Positions 26,381 through 38,531 of a stretch of DNA of 64,000 nucleotides are shown here, piece after piece; within the stretch, counting starts at the first letter, position 1, and the number at the start of each line of letters is the position of its first letter. This DNA is from Glossina fuscipes. Lineage: Eukaryota > Arthropoda > Insecta > Diptera > Glossinidae. The stretch is from contig NW_023998440.1 in the NCBI RefSeq assembly GCF_014805625.2, positions 181,800-245,799 of the forward strand. The letters are read 5' to 3'. The position numbers and the translations under genes are program-made. The notes under the pieces were generated by a model. The model had not been told where the DNA came from. It saw only the letters and a list, made by a program, of their open reading frames with translations, and searched no databases.

Positions 26381-26434
26381 AACGCTGTAGTTAATGGTTT
26401 GTTAGCTAACGCTGTAGCTAATGGTTTGCTAGAT
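26381..26434 (+). repeat. 27-bp tandem duplication
   Basis: Two adjacent copies of AACGCTGTAG-T/C-TAATGGTTTG followed by T/C-TAG-C/A-T, differing at three positions. A looser third version follows at about 26480 (AAGCTTAACTGATGGTTGCT). Confidence 0.8.
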
Positions 26435-27164
26435 CCGTAATTATAGTATAACTGCTGGTTTGCCATTTTCACGTAGTGTTTATTAGCGTAAGCTTAACTG
26501 ATGGTTGCTTGATCACCTGCTATGTGCGACGTTACGCTAAACGAAATTTTTAGAACAGAATGGCATATCTTTTCATAGACTATATGGAGCTCTAGAAAAT
26601 CTGATAATTTCTCGACAAAGTAAAAAACCCTATAGACTTTATATAGAACTTTTAATAGCTCCTCAACGAACAGTAAAACTATAGTAGTAGTTCCCTTGAA
26701 CGCCTGTTTATACCTTAAATTTTTAAAAATTAATCCTTTTTAAATCCGTACAAGGCTGAGAGTATATTTCAACATAAAGTACTTGTCGGCGACACCCTCC
26801 CTGCAATTGCATATTTATTGATAAATAAATCCGAAAAATTTCATAGAACAAATCAGTTTACTATACCGTACATAATACGTATGTAATTATGGTTTTATTA
26901 AAGAGCAAAGAGATATCTATATAAATATTCGTGTGTAAACTAATAAAAACCTAATTGTTATAAATCCATATATTCCATGCATACAGATATTTACATGAAT
27001 AGATGTGAAAAGCCTTAACAGAATACATATTTACGCACATAGATTTCGTTGTTCATAACGTCATCACGTACGTGTTTGTGTACATTTGAGTAGAGTTGAG
27101 CGAACATAGGTATATGCTTGTTTGATTTTGATATTTAATATTCCAGTGACATATTTACAATGTT

Positions 27165-27194
27165 GTGCGAGTGCGAGTGCGAGTGCGAGTGCTA
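27165..27194 (+). repeat. Hexanucleotide microsatellite GTGCGA
   Basis: Five head-to-tail GTGCGA units, the last being GTGCTA. It is conspicuously GC-rich against its surroundings. On the minus strand it reads as a Leu-Ala dipeptide run. Confidence 0.88.
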
Positions 27195-28351
27195 GTGTGT
27201 AAAAATCGTGTGCTTTCACGAAATTTTGCTTATTGATAATTTCCAAACTTGCAACTGCTGCTGTAGCATATTAAGTTAACTATACAGACACGCACTCGTC
27301 TAAACACATAAATTGGATTGTATTTTGACGTGCCAGGGAACGTAACATTTGTACACACAAACGCTTATGAACACAATTCGTTTGCTTAGATACGTGTTTC
27401 TCACTAACTCAAATATTTTATGCCCATCGCCGAGGAATACGGAGTATAGTCATATTTGGCAAAACGTTTGCAACGCCCAGAAAGAAGATTCAAAGACTTT
27501 ACACGTGACACATGTACATATTCACGACTAGTATTAAATTCTGAGGCGGCTCAGATATATTTGTCTGTCCATCTTTTTCTGTTTGTGTGTTTGCTTATGA
27601 ACCTTCTCCCGATCGATCTTAAATTCGACGATAGTTTGCACGCAGGTTGAGATTGAAAATGGGCGAAATCAGGCAAAGGAAAGGACTTCTTCACAGTAAC
27701 CCATTCATTTCTTATAGGCGATCCCACAGAAATCGCCCACATCCCCCAAATATTATGGAGAAGGTGAATTTATTTTTCTCCATTCTTAACTTATCCTTTT
27801 TTTTTTTCTTCTCGTAATTTAAAAGTGGTCGGTATAAAAACTTCGACCGCAACCTAATACAATTTCCCGACTTGTTTTTCGTTTCTATGAATACTTAATA
27901 ATATTAAAAATATTTTCAACATTTTCACTCTTTACTTACACACAAAAACGTATTATGTTACATCAGCTAAATTTTTATGTTTCGTAAACTGGAAAAATGA
28001 ATAATAAGCACGTTATTGCCGAATCTGGGATACCCATCACTTAGGAGCCTCAATGGTAGGACAAAAAGAGAGAGAGAAGACGCATAAGCTCGCTTGGGAA
28101 TTCCCTTAACTAAAGAAGTCTCTATCCGAAAGCAGTGGTTAAAATAAGTCAGGGAACGTATCTTGATGAACTTCCGCAATTATATATAATTTCGACAATT
28201 TTTCCTTAATTTTCGGCATGTTGCTAGAATAGCATTAAACTTTGCTTGCAAATCGGCGAAATAAACCTTTGTTTGACGTACGCCTTTGCTTAGAGAGTGT
28301 TAGATGCTTGCATGTATTTTGATCGTTTTTTCACTTAAAAAAAGTCATTTA

Positions 28352-28741
28352 TTAAAACAAATTGACACAATGTATATTAATTAAAGTATTTTCAATCACT
28401 CCATATAGCATTTCATCGCTTTCTGGAAACATGGCGATATCGTATCGATATCGTAACGATATTGGTTTGGCAGCGATCCAATCATCGAGCCATTTCCGGA
28501 CTTTTTCAGTATTTTGAAACCGCGTGCCAGCCAAGGCATACTGCATGAATCCAAACAAGTGGTAATCACAAGGCGCTATGTACGGTGAGTGCGTTCGGTG
28601 CGGCAGAATTTCCCATTCGCGCTGCAACGCCATATCCTTAGCAACTCTTGCAACGTGTGGCAGATCATTGTCATGCAAGAGGATGAATTTGCGTCTGTTA
28701 ACGGCTACTGCTAATGTTTTTTGCAACAATACACCAATCGA
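28352..28741 (-). pseudogene. mariner transposase, C-terminal catalytic half
   Basis: This minus-strand open frame of about 130 codons is a 5'-truncated mariner-family transposase of the IS630/Tc1/mariner superfamily, which performs DDE cut-and-paste transposition at TA sites. Counting from the TTG codon at 28729, residues 15-23 read FILLHDNDL, where the family has a conserved LLHDNARPH. Later come ILPHRTHSPYIAPCDYHLF and a typical GTRFQNTEKVRKWLDDW. The two catalytic aspartates are D20 and D55, separated by 34 residues, which is the mariner DD34D signature. The DNA-binding domain and the first catalytic aspartate are missing. In-frame TAA TAA at 28742-28747 end the similarity upstream. With no N-terminal half it cannot be active. 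The surviving frame is uninterrupted, which suggests modest age. No terminal inverted repeats were recognised. Confidence 0.88.
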
Positions 28742-28744
28742 TTA

Positions 28745-31064
28745 TTAATAATAACCATTTTTCTCCCTAGCGATTGCAGGCAAGTTTGGAGGGAACAATA
28801 GATTTGCATCAACCAGGATTGAAAAGAAACAATGCGAACAACTCCACAGTTAACTTATGTCGACCAATTATGTGCTTTATAAATGCTACGAGATATTCGC
28901 TAAATATATTTAGATCTTATCAGCGTAGCTATATACCCTCACATTCGTCGATAATGAGTATAGCAAATAATATCCGAACCTTAGGCGCATGCCATCTCTT
29001 AGTTCTAAGCTTGGTAGCTGTGGCGTCTGAAATCTCAAATTAGTTTGGATAGATCTAACAAACAAGGCTGGCAGCAGTAAAACTCCTTTTTTAGCTCAGA
29101 TTCGTGCATAATGAGTCTTTCAGGTTCCTCTGAAGTTTAATCTTCAATTGTTCGGTTATTTCATATATCATTGCCAACATTTTTTTTGAAGTTTTACTTG
29201 ACGTTAACAATGAACTCTACAAACAGTTAGTGATGATGACTACACAAGACACTTATTATTGTACTACGATGCGACTCGCAGCCACACAGTGCGTTATTAT
29301 ATTAGGCCGTGGAATATGCACATTATAAATCAAATCGAACATTATCGTACTAGCGCGACATGTTCTAACTTACATCCCAACGTGTGGGAATTATTATAAT
29401 ACTTTCCATTGCATGTGCATTGCTTGCTTTTCTATGGACACACAAGCAGGAAGCACACGGTGAGCGCGAAAAGAAAGTGATAAGGTTGCGCCATTTCGAC
29501 ATGTTTGGGATATGATTAAAAAAAATTTATTGAAATACTACGCCCATAGACTACGCTTGACGATCCATGAACAGGTTATCCTTTATCACGGAAAATATCA
29601 TTTTTAGAATGCATACCATCAAACACCAACAGATATGGGATTAATATCTTTGCATAATGGATATATAACAACAGGAGCACATATCTGTCCCTTGGTCAGG
29701 AGAGACCTAATCGATTCAAAATTATGGGCAGAGATGCGTCGAGGACCAGTGCATAGCATTGCAGAAGGGTGTCCGCAATGTCACGGTGTCACATTTGACA
29801 ATTCCCTTATGCACTATGGATTGAACCAATGAAATAGACCAACATTAACATCTATCATGTGTCATGTGTTATCCTCCTCAATTTATACAATTTTCCGCGA
29901 ACAGACGGTAAAAGCTTGGATTAATATTTGAATTTGAATTCATATCGAATTTTTTTGCTTTTCGGGTGTATACGCATTGTAGTCCCTAATATTATCAATT
30001 TTGTGAGTGTAAACCCAAAACTGGATTAGTCTCGGATTTGGTCTGCCTGGCAGATAACAAATTTGAAGAACTTATTATCCGTGTAAGGTAGCGAGTACAT
30101 ATGTCGACATTGCCCCTTCAACAACCTTGATAGCCTGTTTAGAAAGCTTTTTAAGCAAACAATTATCAGGTTTTCAATTTGTTTTATTTTCTTTCTTAAT
30201 CATCACCTAGCATTAATTGATCGTAATTATCCTAATATTTGCACATGCATAATTACTAAGAATTAAGTAATTACTTACACTTAATATTATCCCTTTGCGT
30301 TACGAAGTTTATAAGAAATCTAAGATGGCTCCATATTTTAGCGGCAAGCATTTGAAAACGAATGTGCATGCCTAGCATTCATAACTTTAATTAAAATTTT
30401 ATGTTATATTAATTTTGTATATATAGTGCTGCGCACATATTTTCTACTGGTGTAATTTAATATTAGAAATAAAAATATTTTTATTTTTGATAGAACAAAA
30501 AAACTAAAATTTAATTTCAAACAGAATTTAATTTTATAATAATAAACGTCTAGCTTCTAGGATTTAATAGAGTCGTCGTATAAGATGGCCTGACAATACA
30601 TGTGGCTGGTGCTCTTGTTTTAAGAAGAACTAATTCACTATCCTACCGTTCCGCATGTTTTTATAGCGAAACATGCCACGACGTGACCCTCAGTCATTTA
30701 TAACAATCAGTGTAAGTATAATTAAATTTATATGAATATTATTTTATTTTCTTTATATATCATTTATATGTCTAGACAAGATATATAAAAAAACAGGTCA
30801 GATAACGTAGCAGGAACTGCATTTATGCTCAAAGTTCAAATTTGGCCCAGAGACAGCCAGACAGATAAGGGTTGTTAACTAATCGGTGAGAGCAGACTGA
30901 AAATAAGCTTAGGTATCATACGATCACATGGTTCCTAGCTCTTTGCATATGCCAGCCCCTTTCGACTATGACCGCTACAAACTTACGGGGTGCATATACT
31001 TAGTGGTTGATCATATTAAAAGATAATAATTTAAAAAAAAAATTAATCTGTTAAAAAGAAGTAA
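28745..31064. other. No gene recognised
   Basis: Two plus-strand frames (28774-29043, 89 codons; 29635-29832, 65 codons) have mixed composition but no recognised motif, and no splice context can be supported. Confidence 0.4.
30467..30486. other. 20-bp perfect palindrome
   Basis: AAATAAAAATATTTTTATTT equals its own reverse complement. In such AT-rich DNA this has little weight. Confidence 0.5.
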
Positions 31065-31830
31065 GAACACTACAGTAGGGCAAGGTCGATCATCAAATAC
31101 CCTGCACCATTCTTGTTTTTATTATAGAACACAAAAATCATATTGTTTTTCTACGTAAAAATGTATTCTTCACGTGCGTGTTTATGTGGAAGCGTGTCCA
31201 AAATACAACCTAATGTACTACGAGTTTAATCCTTGCATAGGGCAGGATCCAAAAATGGGTCGAGATCGTCCAAATTTGGTACAGTTTTTTAATTTTATGT
31301 TAAATGACTATTATGAAGCACTGACAATTATACGGTGTTGTCCTATGAGCTTCAGTTTTCGTTATACGAGAGGCGGTTAAAAAATTGCCATAGCCGGTCC
31401 AAAGTTTGCATACCAATTTAGAAAGCTACTAATAGCACTACTAAGCCACTTTTGCCGAGAAATTTTCGAAATTAAAAATTTTTTCCATTTCAAGACTTTT
31501 CAGAAGAGCACATTATATGGGGAGTGGTCGAAAGAGTGGACTGATCCGAACCATTTTCGTTCAATAACGTTCGTCCTTGCGTCAAAACATGTCGGTGTAC
31601 CAAATTTCATCAAGCTAGCTCAAAACTTGCGACCTGTAGCTTGAACACAAAAAATACATGGACGGACATCATACGGGCAGACTGGTTTAGATCAATTCAG
31701 ATTCTGAATCGGGCGGCATAAAAACATATGGGACTATATTTAGCCCTTCTGCGTGTTACATACGAACGCGCTAACTTAGTATACCCTGAACCACAAGTGG
31801 TGTAGTGTATAAAGTAAATTAATTTATTGA
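31065..31830 (+). mobile_element. INE-1/DINE-1-like dispersed repeat (copy A)
   Basis: The most complete copy of a family seen repeatedly here. Near the left end is ATACCCTGCACCATTC (about 31098). The right part has GGTGTACCAAATTTCATCAAG, TGCGACCTGTAGCTTG, ACATGGACGGACATC, CAGATTCTGAATC, CTTCTGCGTGTTACATAC and TTAGTATACCCTGAACCAC. That order (GGACGGACA, then a GA-T-TGAATC block, then CTTCTG..GTTACATAC, then TATACCC) is the pattern of fly INE-1/DINE-1, a non-autonomous Helitron/Helentron family. The assignment is from recalled resemblance, not a search. It encodes nothing; the open frame at its left (31174-31380) has no recognisable domain. Confidence 0.6.
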
Positions 31831-31859
31831 ACAATTCGGATCAATTTCACTTCCGCATG

Positions 31860-31975
31860 AACCGTCGCGATGGTAGGAATCGCGACTATGAAGTCAGTGT
31901 TCATATATTCATATCCCAGTGCGGTAGGCTTTACTTTGGTCTTAGCTATAGTAAGTGCCCAGACGGTAAAGGCAC
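31860..31975 (+). mobile_element. tRNA-derived SINE head, second subfamily
   Basis: Plus-strand sequence with an eroded A box (GATGGTAGGAATCGCGACTA), then AAGTCAGTGTTCAT, a B-box-like ATTCATATCCCAGTGCGG and TAGGCTTTACTTTGGTCTTA. It aligns with the 17.2 kb copy through TACTTTG..AGTAAGTGC. It lies about 30 bp after the end of an INE-1-like element (31065-31830). It could have inserted next to that element or been carried with it. Confidence 0.62.
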
Positions 31976-34636
31976 AACACTTATCCTTTAGGCTCACAAC
32001 CACTAGGCTGCGTCCGTCACCTCATTATTTCTTTCTCTTTCCTCACTGTCGTCGCATTTCGCAAATAGGGGACATCCCATAAATAATTGGTTATATTAAA
32101 AAAAAAAGGTTTTAACGACGTACAACAACTACGAAATACTTGGATAACGTCGATATTTTAAAACTGTTGTGCTCGATTGTCGCCAAATTGACCGACTAAC
32201 GTTTGCGTAAGAGTTCGCCTACAAAAATATATCCCAAACTCCGCCGAATACATGAATTCGCTTAAATCTATTAGGAACCTTCGGAACGTAGAGAAATCTG
32301 AGCTTATAGCCTTCAAATTGGAGCCGAGCTGTATGGTCAACTTACGCCATGCACTCTGCCTACCCAAAATGACTACAAACTAGGAGCCACTACTTAGACT
32401 GCACAAATCTATAAAAATCTTTCAGAAGCGAATACGACGAGCAAACGCTTGTCTTCAAAGTATTCTGCGTCCCAAGGGATTGGAAAGTTGGTATAAAGTC
32501 TGTAGACATCTCCTGAAAACTGGACAAACGTTTTGAAACAAACTACTTGCCAGCAAAGTATTAACTCTATGGGTAAAATCATTCAGGCGTATTATTGAAA
32601 GGATCAATAGTTTTTCGACAGTCTGCTATTGGCATAATTATTGTTTTGTTCATTTTCTTTTGCCTCTCGTAAATATCCTTCCCTTTCCCTTTGTGGTTTC
32701 CAAAGTTCCGCTTTTTTCCAATTTACGACGTGGAACATTTTCGTCTTATCCGTCTGGCGTGCTACTATAGTATACGGCATTATTGCCATAAAAAAGATAA
32801 CATAATATCTAGAACGAACACGCATTACAAGCCCTTGCCTGGTTAAATATGCAGGCTTTTGAATCAATAATATCGGCATAAACTCTTGCAAGTATACGTT
32901 AATTCATTATGAACAACCCATGAACCTCCCATCCTTTCCACACTATCCTTGTTGAATATAAAATGCAAACGTTTCAATATTTCGTTATTAGATACTTATA
33001 GACATACGTAAGTTACCATTGAAGGCACGATTGAAGGTGTGGGTGTGGGTATTGGATAGGATTCAATTGTTGTAGCTACCGTAGTTCATAATATTGTTGC
33101 TGATGCCGTGTATCGCGAAGCCACAAAAAATTGTTCAACATCATATTGGGTTTTGTTCGCGCGGCGGGCATTGATAATGTTTATATGCATGATTTAATGA
33201 TAATGCAATTTGTACTAATGCGGTCAATGGTTTCTAATTGTGCTAACACATGCATGCATGTACGCATGCACATAGAAAGACAAATGAAATGAATGAAAGC
33301 CAAAAAACCAAATCATTTTTGGCTAAAAAGCGTATGCCATACATGCGAAAAACAAATAAATAAATGGAGCCCTCCCTTGTTATATAATGGATATGCAGCG
33401 CAGTTCTACTTTCACTACAATCACAAATAGATGATTGGGATAGGTAAGTCGAGGAAATCCGCGTGCGACATATAAAATTGTGTGAATCGTATAATTTGTA
33501 GTAAAAATAGTTGAAAACAATAGACACTTTAACAACATAATGTTGCTACTAGCGTTGGCTAGCTGGCGCAATGTTGGCAAAATGTTGGCGGGACGTGGTT
33601 AGGGGGAAGGATTAAATTGGTATTGTTTTACCTCTACACAGCTGAAATAGATTTATGGAAATATGTATGTGTGCATATATGTATGCGAGTATATATAAAA
33701 ATATGTAAGTACCTACATGTATCATACATGTATGTATGTTTGTATGGACGGTGTTGGTAACCACAATGATGCGATTTGTAATTAACCAAATGTGAAAGCG
33801 GCGAATGTTTGCCTGAGCAGAGCGTTCGGTCAGCTTGTTACGTATAAGTGCATTGCAATGCCCTCGTACGTTGTGTGTATGTGCATGCATTTCTGTCCGA
33901 ATACATTTATAGAGAAAGTAATTACACAATTACAAATAGTCGTATTATGTCGGTTTTAAAGAAATAAGAAAAAAAGAGAAAAAAACAAAAAGAATTTCTA
34001 GTTAGTTCACAACGAATATTTTCCACTCACCACTTACATGTTTTTTCCTCTTTTTCGTCCCCATTAGAATTGTTAAACGAACATTAAAATAAATGACAAA
34101 TGCAATTCGCTCGTTAACATTGCATACCACCGTTTCCGTCTTCTGCAAATTATTTCTGTAAACTGACTCGTAACATACCTCACATAATACACCAGATGAA
34201 CAAAATAACATACTGTAAAGATAAGTATTTTAGATCATTGTTAGCATAGTAAACGAGAAGAAGAGCTCTACATATTAAGATTTTACAGTCAATTGCCGTT
34301 AGGTCGGAGAAAATTTTCTCTCACGTGCAAATATTTCAACAAATTCGTTGCACAGCGCATATGATCCACATAACTTAACCGTATCTAACTGTACAACGTG
34401 GCCGGAAAGCAATAACAAATTAAAAATAGTACAGAATAAAACATGTTACGGGCTCCTTCAAATTATTGTTCAGACCTGCCTGCCTGTATGGACTAATGTA
34501 ATTGATTCTTATCGTTGGGTCGAATATGGAAAAGTGAAACTAACTCTCCTTATAAATTTTCCAGCTTTCGAGAATCGATCGGATGGAGACGTTTGCTTAA
34601 TATACAGAATTATTTATTTGTATTAAAAAAACTATT
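31976..34636. other. No gene recognised
   Basis: Several 65-105 codon frames on minus (for example 33612-33929) overlap ATG/TAT-rich simple sequence and have no motifs. Confidence 0.45.
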
Positions 34637-34948
34637 AGGTTTGGGGAAAAAATAAAGGTTATTAGCAGGTTAGATCAATATTCACAACCCGTGCCATGGT
34701 TGTAGTGCTTGCACGGACGAGGTTGCCTATGTACACTGCCCAGTGTTGCCATTTACATACAGTTAACTTATTCTGCTATTCCTGTTGACCACCGACGTTT
34801 ACAATTCACCAAGTCTCTGGTGTAAACATTTAGCTGCCTTAGTGTTTGATCACTCTATGTATAGACTCACCAGGTCGGCAAGGATGAAACTTGTAGTCTA
34901 CCATTTTTCCAATTTTGGCAGCTTGTTATCGACAATGACTTAATATTT

Positions 34949-34991
34949 CATTTTATTTTATTTTATTTTTTTATTTTTTATTTTTTTTTTT
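34949..34991 (+). repeat. TTTTA pentanucleotide and poly-T tract
   Basis: Several ATTTT units degrading into a T run. It lies within the possible extent of the frameshifted mariner. Confidence 0.85.
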
Positions 34992-35119
34992 AAGAAGTTA
35001 CACGCGTTGACCGTAGAAGTAAATTATTCCAAGCTCCGAAGAATATCAGTAACTTTTTTTAAAAATTATGGATCGGTCGGAAATAATTCGGTGAGAAAAG
35101 GATTCATTATGACAATCGC

Positions 35120-35484
35120 AACCGTAGAGAGCAGTGGTTGGACAAGGATGAATCACTCAAGCATACTCCAAAGGGTGGTAGGTGACGCATGTGTGGTTCA
35201 TTACGATTGTATGAAATTAGGCTCATCGATCACAGCACAATTATACTGCAACTAACTAGACAAAATGATGCTAAAACTAGTCCAGATTGGAAAACAGATC
35301 AACTCTTATCTTGTTGAAAGATAACGCCAGACCACACGTTGCACAAATGATCGTGACAAATCTACAGGAAATGGACATGGAATTTCTTCCTCATCCTGCA
35401 CACTCACCAGATCTAGCTTCCACTGACTTCCACTTGTTTCGTAATTTGAACAACTTCTGCCGCTTAAGAGGCAAAATAAAATAA
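35120..35484 (+). pseudogene. mariner transposase remnant, frameshifted
   Basis: A second, unrelated-looking mariner copy. In one frame, 35193-35252 encodes VVHYDCMKLGSSITAQLYC, matching the family segment just before the second catalytic aspartate. After a stop (35253-35255) the match resumes in another frame at 35308: LILLKDNARPHVA, followed by FLPHPAHSPDLASTDFHLF. The two aspartates (K-D-N and T-D-F) are again 34 residues apart, so it is also DD34D. Here the family HDN is KDN, and APSDYH has become ASTDFH. A further frame break follows at about 35460. The 5' part is unrecognisable and an AT-rich simple-repeat block (34949-34991) lies upstream. This copy is clearly dead and older than the 28 kb one. 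Confidence 0.85.
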
Positions 35485-36344
35485 TTTCTTGTATTTATAA
35501 GTTATCAGCAAACTTTGCCTTTTCTTACAAATATCATCCTTGACGACCTAACAGTAACGTGCATAAAATATAATAGAAATTTTACCATAAAACATAGCGT
35601 AACATAATCTCAATTGAAGTAATAATTTAATATGTAATCATGTTAATGTAGACGGAGAGTAAGAAGTGTTATTGCACCTGCGGATCTCTGCCCACTTTTC
35701 AATTTTATGCTTACTCTAAACAGATATGGCAGATTAATTTCATTAACTTTTCATCTTGCCCCAACTATATCAAGAGATAAAAATTTAACACTCGCCTCGT
35801 CATTAGGCTTTTCAAGGACAGTAAGATTGACATGACTAAATTGATTCTGCTATATATGCTTAAGCTTAAGAACGTAGAGAGTCTGTCTCTTATGTGTGTA
35901 CTTATCCGCTTGTATCCGCGCTATAAGGTATTCAGAAATTTTTTATACCTTGTATTGTGGACAAAAAAAAAAGAAAAAAAAAAAAGAAACCGCAAGCAAC
36001 AGCAGCAGCGACGTGTGCACATACGTACGTGTGTTTCTAACAAAGCTATTAAGCTGTAAACTATTTCATTTTGTTCTATACATACGTGCATGTGGGCCCT
36101 TGTAAGTGTGAACATGCGAATGTGTTCGCATTGCCAGGTTTACCTAGCCTCAATTAATTTTCTTGTCCTAAAAACATATATTCACCACCACTTTACTAAA
36201 GACTTAATATATTGTAACATTTAAACACTTTTGAAAAAACGGACCAACTAACATAATCATTATTAACAAACTGTGTAAATATGTGTGCGTGTATATGTTT
36301 GTGTCTGCAAACGTTCGTTAAGTGCTCTTTGGCTTCTATTCAAA

Positions 36345-36449
36345 ATAACAAAAAAAACAAATAACAAAAAAAAAAGAAAGAGAAAGGAAGGAAAGTGCAC
36401 ACACATGCAAGCATATATACACACACGCACACACACACACACACACACA
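36345..36449 (+). repeat. A-rich tract and CA microsatellite
   Basis: An A-rich low-complexity stretch (36345-36390) followed by a CA run (36419-36449). Confidence 0.85.
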
Positions 36450-36659
36450 GCCGCAGCCTCAAACATTAGTTCATAAGTAAAAGAGCTTACACATGCAATT
36501 TGCACCTGCTCCAGCATAAAACGTGGACGGCGACGGTAGCAGCAGCGTCCTTTCTTTTCTCTCATTTGTTAAATTTCATTTTATTGTTGTAGAAAACGTG
36601 CACCAACAATACACTAAAGCAACAAATTCTTATGTCTGCAATTTTGGGCACACACACGC

Positions 36660-36831
36660 ACACAAACTTCCTCCGTTCTCACTCAGTCTCTCCATCTCTC
36701 TCTCTCGCTCCCTTTCACTTTTTTTTCTGAGCTCTTTTCTTCTCCTTTTTTTCTTTATCTTTTACAGCAAGTGCCAAACATTAATTTTAAGAGATCAAAG
36801 AAATGCACACACACACACACGCACACACACA
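36660..36831 (+). repeat. CT-rich tract and CA microsatellite
   Basis: A pyrimidine-rich stretch with TCTCTCTCTCTCGCTCCC (about 36690-36715), a T-rich run, then a CA array (36805-36830) and ACGTATGTACGTACATACAT. The 120-codon frame crossing it is low-complexity and not called. Confidence 0.85.
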
Positions 36832-38476
36832 AACATACACGGGCATACGTATGTACGTACATACATAGGAATACATGTAGCCTAGCCAACTAGATGTAAT
36901 ATACGTTTAGTGAAAGGTTGTTGAAATTAAAATTCCTTTCAAAATAGTTACTTTATGCAAACGGATGTAAAAACTAAAATCGTTAACAAAGATAAGCAAC
37001 GATATGAGCAGCGGCAGCAAACCGGGTTTTAGGAGATTATTAAAAATTTTACGATTTAAAATGGAAAGAAAAGAATATTGCGAATATTTCTTCGAAGCAT
37101 AAAAAGCATAAAACAAGAATATTGCAAAACATGCATAAAAACGAATCGAAAGCAATCATGCAATCGTGCACGCTGAACAAGTTGAACATTAAAAGTCATT
37201 TGAAAGAGGTATGAAATGTACTGCGAGATATTTTATGCTTTCAACTCCTGCCTTAACGCATTTAAAGAGGAAAAAGGAGAGTATGAATGTCAAGGGAAAC
37301 TGTGTCACCGCTAAAAAAAAACCTTTAATGAATTCGCAAATCAGCCAAACCAACTTTTCAGTGCTGACAAGTTCCGGGAATGAAGGCCATTCAATGAATA
37401 AAACCTATATTTTTTTTTTTTTAAATCAATAGTCATTATATATTTAAAGATTGAAAGAAAAAATTTCAATTTATTTTTAAATACAGTCCGCTTTGAAATG
37501 ATCTCATAGTCAGTTGTCTAGGACAGAGTGCATTGATTGATCCAGCTGTCCTATTTATTACTACGCTTTTGTATATGTTGCTAGAGTCCTCGGTTAACCC
37601 AGTTAAACTCCCTGACCACCTTACGTGTTTAATAATCAACTCTTCTCCTTATCCCAGCAGTTTGGTGAAGCCACTTGCTAGTGTCGCCACAATCTACTTA
37701 GTATTTTGTAAATGCCTACAGAGACCTTGATTAAACCAATCAACTCTATTGTCTCTTCATACCCCACCAGCCCAATACATAATGACTCAATGCAGTGTCG
37801 TCCAAGGATAGTAAATTGCCAGAATTTCCTATGCTAAGCAAGGGGATACTTTCTAAGCTAAAGCTTTCATAAATAGTTACACTATGGCTTTTATACCATC
37901 AATGACACGACATGAAAATATAATTTTATGGGGAGCAGCCCGGATAAGCACAGCAAACTTAAATAAATAAGACCCATAAAGTGTATTTTAACTTATTTTA
38001 ACTTAAGGAAATAGGATATGCAATACCTTGGCGAAGCGAGATGCTAATAAAAATTAATATTAATATATAGCGAAAGATGATATCAATTTTAACAACGATA
38101 ATAAGTAACAATAATAAAGTCGTATCAGAACGATGGTAATAAAAAAAGGTGATGTCGATTGATATCAAATATTTGTATATAATATAAAGCAATGCAATAA
38201 TATCAACAGTTATAAGAATAATATGAAAATAATATGTGCAAAAGTGACAGCAATGGTAATATAATATCCACGGCAACGATTATAACATGCAAACAATAAT
38301 GTTACAACATCAACAGTAACAGCGTATTAATGTACAACCAAATACCGCAGATAGGAATGATATTAGGAAAAAAACACAAATGGCAATCATACTATCAGCT
38401 GACTATTTCTATACACAAAACACGGAATAGTGCCCGCTGTTATCCATTCTGTAGGATTATATTTCTAAAAGTAAGG
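36832..38476. other. No gene recognised
   Basis: Includes an ATA/ATG-rich stretch at about 38040-38330 with imperfect triplet words. The minus-strand 92-codon frame there is Ile/Tyr-rich and compositional. Confidence 0.45.
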
Positions 38477-38488
38477 TATATATGATGA

Positions 38489-38490
<2 letters not shown>
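38477..38490. repeat. Target-site duplication, left copy (SINE at 38.5 kb)
   Basis: The 14 bases tatatatgatgata recur exactly at 38686-38699 on the other side of the SINE. The host locus is itself AT-rich and simple, but an exact 14-mer at both element boundaries is best explained as a duplication made at insertion. Confidence 0.85.

Positions 38491-38531
<41 letters not shown>

Larger units (their letters stand above)
24446..28351. other. No gene recognised, apart from listed repeats
   Basis: Contains a GT run (about 24564-24583) and a 10-bp tandem pair (25421-25440). Poly-T runs lie near 26200, 26325 and 27800. Open frames are all 74 codons or shorter. Confidence 0.45.
34637..35553 (+). 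mobile_element. Possible extent of the frameshifted mariner
   Basis: Upstream of the transposase remnant, TATTAGGTTTGGGGAAAA (34636 onward) looks like a mariner inverted-repeat start next to a TA. Downstream, at about 35545, GACCTAAC on the plus strand reads GTTAGGTC in reverse complement. Only the TTAGGT core matches, so the boundaries are tentative. The enclosed length is shorter than the roughly 1.3 kb of an intact mariner, consistent with internal loss. Confidence 0.35.

Noticed and set aside
36523..36885. 120-codon plus frame
   Set aside because: Built from CT and CA simple repeats (Ser/Leu and Thr/His runs).
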